A stretch of DNA of 64,000 bases from Actinotalea lenta (GTDB lineage Bacteria; Actinomycetota; Actinomycetes; Actinomycetales; Cellulomonadaceae): assembly GCF_030586465.1 (NCBI RefSeq), contig NZ_JAUQYP010000001.1:749965-813964 (forward strand). The letters run 5' to 3'. A program made the position numbers and the translations under genes. The notes beneath the pieces were generated by a model. It made no database searches. It saw only the letters and a program-made list of their open reading frames with translations, and was not told where the DNA came from. Position 1 is the first letter of the stretch; the number at the start of each line of letters is the position of its first letter. This document shows, one piece after another, positions 16,872 to 23,368 of this stretch.

Positions 16872-16929
16872 ATGGAGGAGATTGCCGACTGCGGGACCCT
16901 TGCGGTGCGCCGCGCCGGGGGTCTAGAAC
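16872..16929 (+). promoter_or_regulatory. Promoter of noncoding unit 2
   Basis: TTGCGG (16900-16905), an 18-nt spacer and TAGAAC (16924-16929) are preceded by ATGG 28 nt upstream of the -35 box (16872). All elements and spacings equal those at 14706-14763. The -10 region is also part of a 10-bp palindrome, AGAACGTTCT. Confidence 0.6.
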
Positions 16930-16935
16930 GTTCTC

Positions 16936-17220
16936 CATCGGCAGCGCCGCCGGGGGGCCGACCTGAGATCAGGTGGGCGTGCGGTGGAGCTGCTGGGCCG
17001 ACCGGAGAACGGTGGACGGCTCGTTCGACTTCGCTCGGGCGGGCGGCGGCCGGCGCCGCAGATGTCCATACGGACCGGAAGGCTGGTCGTCACCGGACGG
17101 CGTGCCGCAGCAACGCCCACGTCGGACCGGCGCCACGCCGGGGCGGGACGAGCGGGTCCGCGGACCTGCCGTCCGACGGTCGCGCGGGGCCCTCGGACGC
17201 TTACTCCGGGGGCCTTCGTG
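16936..17220 (+). ncRNA. Candidate structured noncoding RNA, copy 2 (about 285 nt)
   Basis: This is the paralogue of the unit at 14769-15103. It starts with the same CATCGGCA, contains the related block CGCAGATGTCCATACGGACC (17057-17076; the pattern continues GG) and ends in the same terminator core. It is about 45 nt shorter and otherwise strongly diverged. GTCC-ATAC-GGAC here and GTCCG-TG-CGGAC in copy 1 both keep the hairpin. ACCTGA/TCAGGT near 16961 gives another hairpin. No credible protein is encoded: the frames are Arg/Gly/Pro-rich and disagree with neighbouring codon usage. Confidence 0.48.
17186..17216 (+). terminator. Intrinsic terminator of noncoding unit 2
   Basis: The left arm GGGGCCCTCGGA pairs with TCCGGGGGCCTT, with G-U pairs, around the loop CGCTTAC, identical in loop and inner stem to the terminator at 15058-15103. 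Confidence 0.7.
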
Positions 17221-17294
17221 CTGTCCCGACCGCTCGGCCGGGTTCCTCGGCCGCCCGTGCCGGTCCCGCTCTGGCCCGTGCCGCCGCGTGCCCC

Positions 17295-17582
17295 TCAGGC
17301 GCGCCGCGCCGCCTCGGGGTGCCGCTCGAGGTACCCGGCGACGAACGTGCACTCCGGCTCCACCGCCAGGCCCTCCTCGGCCACGTCGGCGAGTGCGCGC
17401 GAGACCAGCACGGTGCCCAGCCCGCGGCCCCCGAAATCCGGGTCGATCTCGGTGTGCGTGAACGCCATCACGTCACCGCGGCGCTCGACCTCCGCGACGC
17501 CTGCCCGCTGACCCTCGACGGTCAGCAGGTAGCCGCCGGCCTCCTCGTCGTAGCGGACCTGGGCACCGGTGTCGTCAGTCAC
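17295..17582 (-). CDS. Small GNAT acetyltransferase (YidJ / Acetyltransf_CG type)
   Basis: This 95-residue protein matches the short GCN5-related family PF14542, about 90-100 residues long. Visible features are GYLLTVEGQRAGVAEVERRG, HTEIDPDFGGRGLGTVLVSR with the acetyl-CoA loop (GGRGLG), and CTFVAGYLERHPE at the C-terminus. It is a predicted cytoplasmic acetyltransferase of unknown acceptor. The GTG at 17582 lies 7 nt after the minus-strand box TAGGGT (17595-17590) without a ribosome site, a leaderless arrangement. Confidence 0.85.
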   Translation of the reverse strand: MTDDTGAQVRYDEEAGGYLLTVEGQRAGVAEVERRGDVMAFTHTEIDPDFGGRGLGTVLVSRALADVAEEGLAVEPECTFVAGYLERHPEAARRA

Positions 17583-17626
17583 GCCCCCGACCCTACGGCC
17601 CGCGAGGTCGGTGGTGCAGAGCGCGT

Positions 17627-17674
17627 GTCAGTCACTGACTCGTCCACCCACGATGCAGATGTTGGCCTCCAACA
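17627..17674. promoter_or_regulatory. Two palindromes upstream of the SDR gene
   Basis: GTCAGT-C-ACTGAC (17627-17639) and TGTTGG-CCT-CCAACA (17660-17674) are both perfect. They lie 79-126 bp before the SDR start and look like operators for one or two dimeric repressors. No regulator gene of obvious match is adjacent. Confidence 0.4.
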
Positions 17675-17752
17675 CCTCGGCTGGGCAGATACGGTCGATG
17701 TGAGCGCGCACATCCCAGCGCGCCCCGACAGCACTGTCCCCAGGAGGCCGAC

Positions 17753-18490
17753 ATGCCCTACCCGACCAACGACCTGACCGGCACAGTCGTCGCGATCACC
17801 GGAGCCAGCGCCGGCATCGGGCGCGAGACTGCTCGGCTGCTCGCGGAGGCGGGCGCCAACGTGGTGCTCGCCGCGCGCCGCACCGAGCGCCTGACCGCAC
17901 TCGTGGAGGAGATCGGCCCCGACCGCGCCCTCGCCGTGCCCACCGACGTGCGCGACCCCGAGGCCAACCGCGCGCTCGTCGCCGCCGCCGTCGAGCGCTT
18001 CGGAAGGCTGGACGTGCTGGTCGCCAACGCCGGCATCGGGATGTACGGCGGTATCGAGGACGCCTCCGACGACGACCTCGAACGCATGCTCGACGTCAAC
18101 CTCGCCGGCACCGTGTGGTCGGTGCGCGCGGCCGTGCCGCAGATGCGCAAGCAGGGCGGCGGCGACATCGTCATCGTGGCCAGCGTCGCGGGCCTGCGCG
18201 GCGACGGGAACGAGGCCGTCTACGCCGCGACCAAGCACGGGCAGGTCGGCCTGGCGGGTGCGCTGGACCGCGAGCTGCGCCGCGAGGGCATCCGCGTCAC
18301 CGCACTGTGCCCGGCCGGGGTGAGCACCGAGTTCGCGATCGGCGCCGGTCGCACTGAGGGCGACCCCGCGCTCGAGGAGTTCCTCAAGCCGCAGGACATC
18401 GCGTTCCAGGTGCGCACCGTGCTCGAGCAGCCGCGTCGGCTGCGCAGCACCCTGTGGACGCTGTGGCCCATGTCGGTTGACCTACCCTGA
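17753..18490 (+). CDS. Short-chain dehydrogenase/reductase (SDR)
   Basis: This 245-residue classical SDR is complete. It has the TGASAGIG cofactor motif (16-23), NAG (92-94), N116, S144 in IVASVAG and the catalytic Y157-x3-K161 in YAATK. The residues ARR at 40-42 after the second strand favour NADP(H). It most resembles clusters of SDRs annotated as 3-oxoacyl-ACP reductase or general alcohol dehydrogenases; the substrate is not predictable. The ATG is preceded by AGGAGG (near 17740). The two palindromes at 17627-17674 suggest repressor control. Confidence 0.9.
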   Translation: MPYPTNDLTGTVVAITGASAGIGRETARLLAEAGANVVLAARRTERLTALVEEIGPDRALAVPTDVRDPEANRALVAAAVERFGRLDVLVANAGIGMYGGIEDASDDDLERMLDVNLAGTVWSVRAAVPQMRKQGGGDIVIVASVAGLRGDGNEAVYAATKHGQVGLAGALDRELRREGIRVTALCPAGVSTEFAIGAGRTEGDPALEEFLKPQDIAFQVRTVLEQPRRLRSTLWTLWPMSVDLP

Positions 18491-18562
18491 GTGCGGTTCG
18501 TGGTCTGCGGCACCCAGGACGTGCCGCAGGCCACGACCCCCGGCAGCCGCTACCGTGACCCC

Positions 18563-19138
18563 GTGCTGCTCTCCGACCGCGACATCAAGGCCGAGCTCGA
18601 CTCCGGGCGCATCACCCTGGACCCGTACGAGCCGGTGATGATCCAGCCGTCCAGCATCGATGTGCGCCTGGACCGGTTCTTCCGCCTCTTCGACAACCAC
18701 AAGTACGCGGTCATCGACCCCGCGCAGGAGCAGCCGGACCTGACCCACCTCGTCGAGCCGGACGGCGACGAGCCGTTCATCTTGCACCCCGGCGAGTTCG
18801 TGCTCGGGTCCACCTACGAGGCCGTGACGCTGCCCGACGACGTCGCGGCCCGGCTCGAGGGCAAGTCCTCGCTGGGCCGCCTGGGACTCCTCACGCACTC
18901 GACGGCCGGGTTCATCGACCCCGGGTTCACCGGGCACGTCACGCTCGAGCTGTCCAACGTCGCGACGTTGCCCATCAAGCTGTGGCCGGGAATGAAGATC
19001 GGCCAGCTGTGCTTCTTCCGGCTGTCCTCGGCCGCGGAGCAGCCGTACGGCTCGGGCGCCCACGGCTCGCGCTACCAGGGCCAGCGTGGGCCGACGGCGT
19101 CGCGCTCGTTCCAGAACTTCCACCGCACCCGGGTCTGA
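18563..19138 (+). CDS. dcd: dCTP deaminase (probably bifunctional dCTP deaminase/dUTPase)
   Basis: The 191-residue protein has the length and motifs of actinobacterial Dcd: [47 protein letters not shown] (residues 100-119) and GHVTLELSN with the catalytic E129. The HSTAGFID form and the C-terminal [11 protein letters not shown] match the mycobacterial enzyme, which both deaminates dCTP and hydrolyses dUTP to dUMP; bifunctionality here is by family. The GTG at 18563 gives the canonical N-terminus and sits 6 nt after TACCGT (18551-18556) without a ribosome site. The frame upstream to 18491 is not conserved-looking. The Fur-family gene follows after 1 nt, so the two may be cotranscribed. Confidence 0.95.
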   Translation: MLLSDRDIKAELDSGRITLDPYEPVMIQPSSIDVRLDRFFRLFDNHKYAVIDPAQEQPDLTHLVEPDGDEPFILHPGEFVLGSTYEAVTLPDDVAARLEGKSSLGRLGLLTHSTAGFIDPGFTGHVTLELSNVATLPIKLWPGMKIGQLCFFRLSSAAEQPYGSGAHGSRYQGQRGPTASRSFQNFHRTRV

Positions 19139-19139
19139 G

Positions 19140-19610
19140 GTGTCCGAGCTCCACGGCACCGGCGCGCACGTGCACCGGCACACCGCGCTCGCCGAGCCGC
19201 ACTCGCACCCCGGCGACCCGCGCGCCCTGCTGCGCGCCCACGGCCTGCGGGCCACCGCCCCTCGCCTGCGCCTGCTCGCGGTGATGGCCGAGCGTGACCA
19301 CCTGACCGCCGAGGCCCTGCACCGGGAGGTCGCCGACGACGGCACTGCGCTCACCACGGTCTACCGCACCCTGGAGTCGCTCGAGCAGGCCGGGCTGGTC
19401 TGGGCGACGCAGGTCCCGGACGTCGGGCGCACCTACCACCTGGGGACCCACCCGCCGCACGCTCACCTGTACTGCCGGGTGTGCGGGTCGCTGTGGGACC
19501 TGGACGGCCCGTCGGCGGCCGCGTGGGCCGCCCAGGTCCCGGAGGGTTTCGAGGTCGAGCACGTGCAGGTCACGGTGGTCGGCCGTTGCGCACGGTGCCG
19601 CGCGACCTGA
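19140..19610 (+). CDS. nur: Fur-family metalloregulator, probably nickel-responsive Nur
   Basis: This 156-residue Fur-family repressor has a winged helix at about 30-90 (LTAEALHREVADDGTALTTVYRTLESLEQAGLV). The dimerisation domain has two CxxC zinc pairs (C112/C115 and C150/C153) and H100, H104, H107 and H109 as likely sensing ligands. The N-terminus is unusually His-rich (H5, H10, H12, H14, H21, H23). The Nur assignment rests on context: the next genes encode a cobalt/nickel ECF transporter whose upstream region carries a TTGCAA-N5-GTGCAA box matching the Streptomyces Nur motif. Zur or Mur are less likely alternatives. The GTG start is 1 nt after the dcd stop. A shorter start near 19220 is possible. 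Confidence 0.78.
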   Translation: MSELHGTGAHVHRHTALAEPHSHPGDPRALLRAHGLRATAPRLRLLAVMAERDHLTAEALHREVADDGTALTTVYRTLESLEQAGLVWATQVPDVGRTYHLGTHPPHAHLYCRVCGSLWDLDGPSAAAWAAQVPEGFEVEHVQVTVVGRCARCRAT

Positions 19611-19655
19611 GTCGCCACTCCGTCGTCCGCCGTCCACCTGTGGGGACCCTCGTCC

Positions 19656-19676
19656 TCTTGCAAGTCATGTGCAAGA
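19656..19676. promoter_or_regulatory. Nur-type operator upstream of the cobalt/nickel transporter
   Basis: TCTTGCA-AGTCATG-TGCAAGA is a perfect 21-bp dyad ending 15 bp before the cbiM start. Read as TTGCAA-N5-GTGCAA it matches the published Nur box tTGCaa-N5-ttGCAA at nearly every position. Confidence 0.65.
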
Positions 19677-19691
19677 CGGCATCATCGTCGC

Positions 19692-20690
19692 ATGCACGTA
19701 CCCGACGGGTTCCTGGACGTTCCCACCTCGGTCGCGACCGGGGTGGCGGCCGTCGCGATGGTGGGCACCGCACTGCGCCGCGCCGAGCGCGAGATCACCG
19801 AGACGGGGCCGGCGCTACCCGGCCTGACCGCGGCGTTCGTGTTCGCCGCGCAGATGGTCAACTTCCCGGTGGGTGCCGGGACCAGCGGGCACCTGCTCGG
19901 CGGCGCGCTCGCCGCGGCGCTGGTCGGGCCGTGGACCGCGACGGTGGTGATCACCTCCGTGCTCCTCGTGCAGGCGCTGCTGTTCGCCGACGGTGGCCTC
20001 ACCGCCCTGGGCACCAACGTCATCACCATGGCGGTCGTCGGGGTGGTCGTCGGCTACCTGGTGGCGCGTCTGGCCCTGCGCTTCCTTCCCCCGCGAGCCC
20101 GCAGCCTGGTCCCTGCCACAGCGCTCGGCGGCCTCGTGTCCGTCCCGGCCGCAGCGTTGGCCTTCACCGGCCTGTACGCGATCGGCGGGACCGTGGACAT
20201 CCCGATCGGTCGGCTGGCGACGGCGATGGTCGGGTGGCACGCGGTGATCGGCGTCGGGGAGGCCCTCATCACCGCGGCGGTCCTCGGCGCCGTCGTGGCC
20301 ACCCGGCCCGACCTGGTCCACCTTGGTCGGCACCTGCAGCCCGCGGGCTCGCCCGCCGGCGGTCCGACGCGTGTCCGGCTGGGTCGGCGCGGCCTGGCGA
20401 TCGGGGGCGCGGTCACCCTGGCCGTCGCGAGCGCGGTCAGCCTGGCCGCGAGCACCCATCCCGACGGACTGGAGTACATCGCGACGTCGCTCGGCTTCGC
20501 CGGCGCAGCGAGCGGCTCCCCCGCGGACCGCAGCCCCCTGGCGAACTACGTCGTGCACGGCCTGGCCAACCCCTGGGTGTCCGGAGCGGCTGCGGGCATG
20601 GTCGGGGCGGTGGTGCCCGTCGTCGTCGGGCTGCTTCTCACGTTCCTCGCCCAGCGCCGGCGTGGCCGTGCCGCGCGGGCGGCGGAGTGA
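19692..20690 (+). CDS. cbiM: CbiM/NikM substrate-specific subunit with fused CbiN-like C-terminus
   Basis: This 332-residue membrane protein is the S component of an ECF-type cobalt or nickel importer. It begins MHVPDGFL, where the processed N-terminus and H2 contribute to metal binding in NikM/CbiM, and H67 in TSGHLLGG is the second conserved ligand. Residues about 1-230 form the CbiM membrane domain. From about 255 the sequence HPDGLEYIATSLGF, then DRSPLANY and a final membrane helix correspond to CbiN, giving a CbiMN fusion. No ribosome site is evident before the ATG. The Nur-like box just upstream makes nickel the likelier ion. Confidence 0.9.
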   Translation: MHVPDGFLDVPTSVATGVAAVAMVGTALRRAEREITETGPALPGLTAAFVFAAQMVNFPVGAGTSGHLLGGALAAALVGPWTATVVITSVLLVQALLFADGGLTALGTNVITMAVVGVVVGYLVARLALRFLPPRARSLVPATALGGLVSVPAAALAFTGLYAIGGTVDIPIGRLATAMVGWHAVIGVGEALITAAVLGAVVATRPDLVHLGRHLQPAGSPAGGPTRVRLGRRGLAIGGAVTLAVASAVSLAASTHPDGLEYIATSLGFAGAASGSPADRSPLANYVVHGLANPWVSGAAAGMVGAVVPVVVGLLLTFLAQRRRGRAARAAE

Positions 20691-20691
20691 G

Positions 20692-21456
20692 ATGGCGCAC
20701 CCCGTCGACGGCCTCCTGATCCCCACCGGCAGCGCGGTCCATCGGCTGCCGGCACAGACCAAGATCGTCGCCGTGGTGCTCGTGGTGGCCACCGTCGTGC
20801 TGACACCTGCCCGCTCCTGGGGCGTGCTCGCGGCGCAGGGTGCGCTCGTGGTGGCGGTGGTGGCCGCGTCCCGGCTCCCGGCCGCCGCCGTGCTGCGTCG
20901 GCTGGGCGTCGAGGCGCCCTTCGTGGTGTTCGCACTGCTCATGCCGTTCGTCGCCGCGGGCCCGACCACCCGGCTCGGCCCGGTGACCGTCTCGCAGGCC
21001 GGCCTGCTGGGTGGCGCGACGTTGCTGGTCAAGGCCACCGTCGGGGTGCTCGCGGCCGTCGTGCTCGCCGCGACCACCGGCGCCCGCGAGCTGCTGGCCG
21101 GGCTGGAGCGGCTGCACCTGCCGGCCGTGCTGGTGGCGATCCTTTCCTTCATGCTGCGCTACGTCGTGGTGATCGCCGAGGAGCTGGGCCGCGCCCGGGT
21201 CGCACGGGAGGCGCGAGGTGGGCGTCGCGCCGGGCTCGCCGCGGTCGCCGGGGGCGTCGGGGCCCGGTTCGTGCGGACGTACGAGCGTGGTGAGCGCGTC
21301 CAGCAGGCCATGCTCGCCCGCGGGTACGCCGGACGGATGCCTGTGCTCGCGGGCGGGGCTGCGACCGCGGCCCAGTGGGCGTCGGCGCTCAGCCTGCCCG
21401 CCGCGGCACTGCTGGTCCTGCTCGTCGGGCGGCTCCTCGTGGGGGTGGGTGGGTGA
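20692..21456 (+). CDS. cbiQ: CbiQ/NikQ energy-coupling transmembrane subunit
   Basis: This 254-residue ECF T component contains two ARG-type coupling motifs in the cytoplasmic part (ARVAREARG and RVQQAMLARG) that engage the ATPase. It is flanked by hydrophobic helices at about 28-70, 90-140 and 225-250. The ATG at 20692 begins 1 nt after the cbiM stop. It forms the transporter with the CbiMN fusion and CbiO, and its stop overlaps the cbiO start by 4 nt, so the three genes form a tight operon. Confidence 0.9.
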   Translation: MAHPVDGLLIPTGSAVHRLPAQTKIVAVVLVVATVVLTPARSWGVLAAQGALVVAVVAASRLPAAAVLRRLGVEAPFVVFALLMPFVAAGPTTRLGPVTVSQAGLLGGATLLVKATVGVLAAVVLAATTGARELLAGLERLHLPAVLVAILSFMLRYVVVIAEELGRARVAREARGGRRAGLAAVAGGVGARFVRTYERGERVQQAMLARGYAGRMPVLAGGAATAAQWASALSLPAAALLVLLVGRLLVGVGG

Positions 21457-22229
21457 GCGGGACCCAGCGGGCGGCCGCGCTGGACGTGCGGGGGCTCAGC
21501 TTCACCTACCCGGACGGTCGGCGGGCCCTGCGCGCGGTCGACCTGCGGATCGAGCCGGGCGAGCGGGTGGCGCTCCTGGGACCCAACGGGGCCGGCAAGA
21601 CGACCCTTGCGCTGCACCTGGACGGAATCCTGCGGGGCTCGGCCGGGACGGTGGACGTCGGCGACCTGCGCGTGGGACCCACGACGCTCCAGGAGGTGCG
21701 CCGCCGGGTCCAGCTCGTGTTCCAGGACCCCGACGACCAGCTCTTCAGCCCGTCCGTGCGCGACGACGTCGCCTTCGGCCCGGCGAACCTCGGGCTGCGG
21801 GGCGCGGAGCTCGAGGCCCGGGTCGCCGAGGCACTGGACGCGGTCGGGATGGTCGGGCACGCGGACCGTCCGCCGCACCACCTGTCCTTCGGGCAGCGCC
21901 GACGCGTCGCGATCGCCACCGTGCTCGCGATGCGCCCCGACGTGCTCGTGCTCGACGAGCCGACCTCCAACCTGGACCCCGCCGGGCGTCGCGAGCTCGG
22001 CGAGATCCTGGACGCGCGCGACGCAGCGCTCCTGATCGCCACGCACGACCTCCCGTTCGCGCTGCAGCTGTGCCCGCGCGCGGTGGTCCTGGACGACGGG
22101 GCCGTGGTCGCCGACGGCCCGACTGCTGACCTGCTCGCCGACGCCGACCTCATGGCGGCGCACCGGCTCGAGCTGCCCTACGGCTTCGACCCGCGGTCCG
22201 TGCCGCCGGCCCGCGGCGCCCGTCGCTGA
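21453..22229 (+). CDS. cbiO: CbiO/NikO ABC ATPase subunit
   Basis: This 258-residue ATPase powers the Co/Ni importer. It has Walker A GPNGAGKTT (43-51), the Q-loop VFQDPDDQLFSPSV typical of ECF ATPases, the signature LSFGQRRR in place of the usual LSGGQ form, and Walker B VLVLDEPTSNLD followed by the switch histidine in IATHD. The GTG start lies inside the last codons of cbiQ (GTGA overlap). One ATPase gene is present, so the complex presumably uses a CbiO homodimer. Confidence 0.92.
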   Translation: MSGTQRAAALDVRGLSFTYPDGRRALRAVDLRIEPGERVALLGPNGAGKTTLALHLDGILRGSAGTVDVGDLRVGPTTLQEVRRRVQLVFQDPDDQLFSPSVRDDVAFGPANLGLRGAELEARVAEALDAVGMVGHADRPPHHLSFGQRRRVAIATVLAMRPDVLVLDEPTSNLDPAGRRELGEILDARDAALLIATHDLPFALQLCPRAVVLDDGAVVADGPTADLLADADLMAAHRLELPYGFDPRSVPPARGARR

Positions 22230-22320
22230 CCGCGGCGCGATCGTGCGGGTCGCGTGAGGATCCCGGCGCAGCGCACCCCTTCGTGGCGTCGTGACCGCAC
22301 CGGCGACCTAGCATCGGCCC

Positions 22321-23337
22321 ATGCCCGTCCCGCTCGACCCCGGTGCCACCGAGACCGCGCACGTGCTCGTGCTGGCCGAGGACGTGCTGCCCGAGGAGCT
22401 CGAGGTGCTGGCCACGAGCCGGTTCACCGCCGCGCACTGGGAGCACCCGCCCGCCGCGCCCGACCCCCGCACGCGCGTCCCGTCGCTGCGGCTGTCCCGG
22501 CTGTCGACGCTGGACGGTCCGTACCGCATGGACCGCGACGTCCGAGCGCGGCTCGGGCTCCCGGCCGCCGGCGTGCAGGGGTACCTCCTGCGCGGCCCGC
22601 ACGAGCGCGGCGAGGCGCCGTGGCCCGAGGCGGGCGACCGCGACGGTCTCGGCCGGGCGTTCCCTGACGGTCTGCCGGTGCGCGACGAGCTGCGTACGGT
22701 GACCTGGCTGGTCGCCGCCGCGCGTCGGCTGGGCGGGGCTGTGCGGGTCGCGGGCTCCGGCGTGGTGCTCGTCCCGGACCCGACCCAGGCGGTGGACCTG
22801 ACCGTGTGGAGCGACATCTGGCTCGACCCGCAGGCGTGCCTGGTCGTGGTGCGCCAGGCCCTGCCCCGGGCGCAGCTGGACCTGGGCCGGGAGTGGGCCG
22901 GGCCCCCGCCGGAGGCCGGCCGCGTCCCGGCGCAGGGGACGCAGGACATGGACCCGGAGGAGCGGGCCGCGCTGCACGTCGCGGCCGAGGAGCGCGACCT
23001 CCAGGTCCTTGCGCACCCGGCGCACCGCAGCTCCTACGGTCTGCTCGCGGACCTGGATGCCGACGGGATGCTGGCCGTCGGCGTGGAAGCGGTCGAGGAG
23101 GTCCCGGTGGTGCTCGCCGGCGTGCCGTGGACCGAGGGCGGGGCGATCGCGTACCGGGTGACCTGGGAGCCCGACGACCTCGCCGTGCTCGGCCAGGAGC
23201 GCCCGGCCGTCGAGCACCGCGTCGCGCGGAGCCGCACCGCACCCCTGGTCAACGCCGTCACGAGGGCGCTGCACACGGCCGTCGCGGGCGAGATCACCGA
23301 CATGATGGACTTCGTCGTCGACCCCGCCGACCTGTAG
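22321..23337 (+). CDS. Conserved hypothetical protein, 338 aa
   Basis: This is a soluble, acidic protein without signal peptide, membrane segments or metal motifs. Recognisable stretches are LEDLPEEL-like N-terminal DVLPEELEVLATSRF, GYLLRGPHERGEAPWPEAGD in the first half, VDLTVWSDIWLDPQACLVVV in the middle, and the C-terminus EITDMMDFVVDPADL. I do not recognise a family. The ATG lies 6 nt downstream of TAGCAT (22309-22314) without a ribosome site, so it is probably leaderless. It is convergent with the Fe-S oxidoreductase gene and 91 nt after cbiO, with no sign of shared function. Confidence 0.75.
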   Translation: MPVPLDPGATETAHVLVLAEDVLPEELEVLATSRFTAAHWEHPPAAPDPRTRVPSLRLSRLSTLDGPYRMDRDVRARLGLPAAGVQGYLLRGPHERGEAPWPEAGDRDGLGRAFPDGLPVRDELRTVTWLVAAARRLGGAVRVAGSGVVLVPDPTQAVDLTVWSDIWLDPQACLVVVRQALPRAQLDLGREWAGPPPEAGRVPAQGTQDMDPEERAALHVAAEERDLQVLAHPAHRSSYGLLADLDADGMLAVGVEAVEEVPVVLAGVPWTEGGAIAYRVTWEPDDLAVLGQERPAVEHRVARSRTAPLVNAVTRALHTAVAGEITDMMDFVVDPADL

Positions 23338-23368
23338 GCCGGCCGAGCGCGAGCCCGACCGGAGCGCA

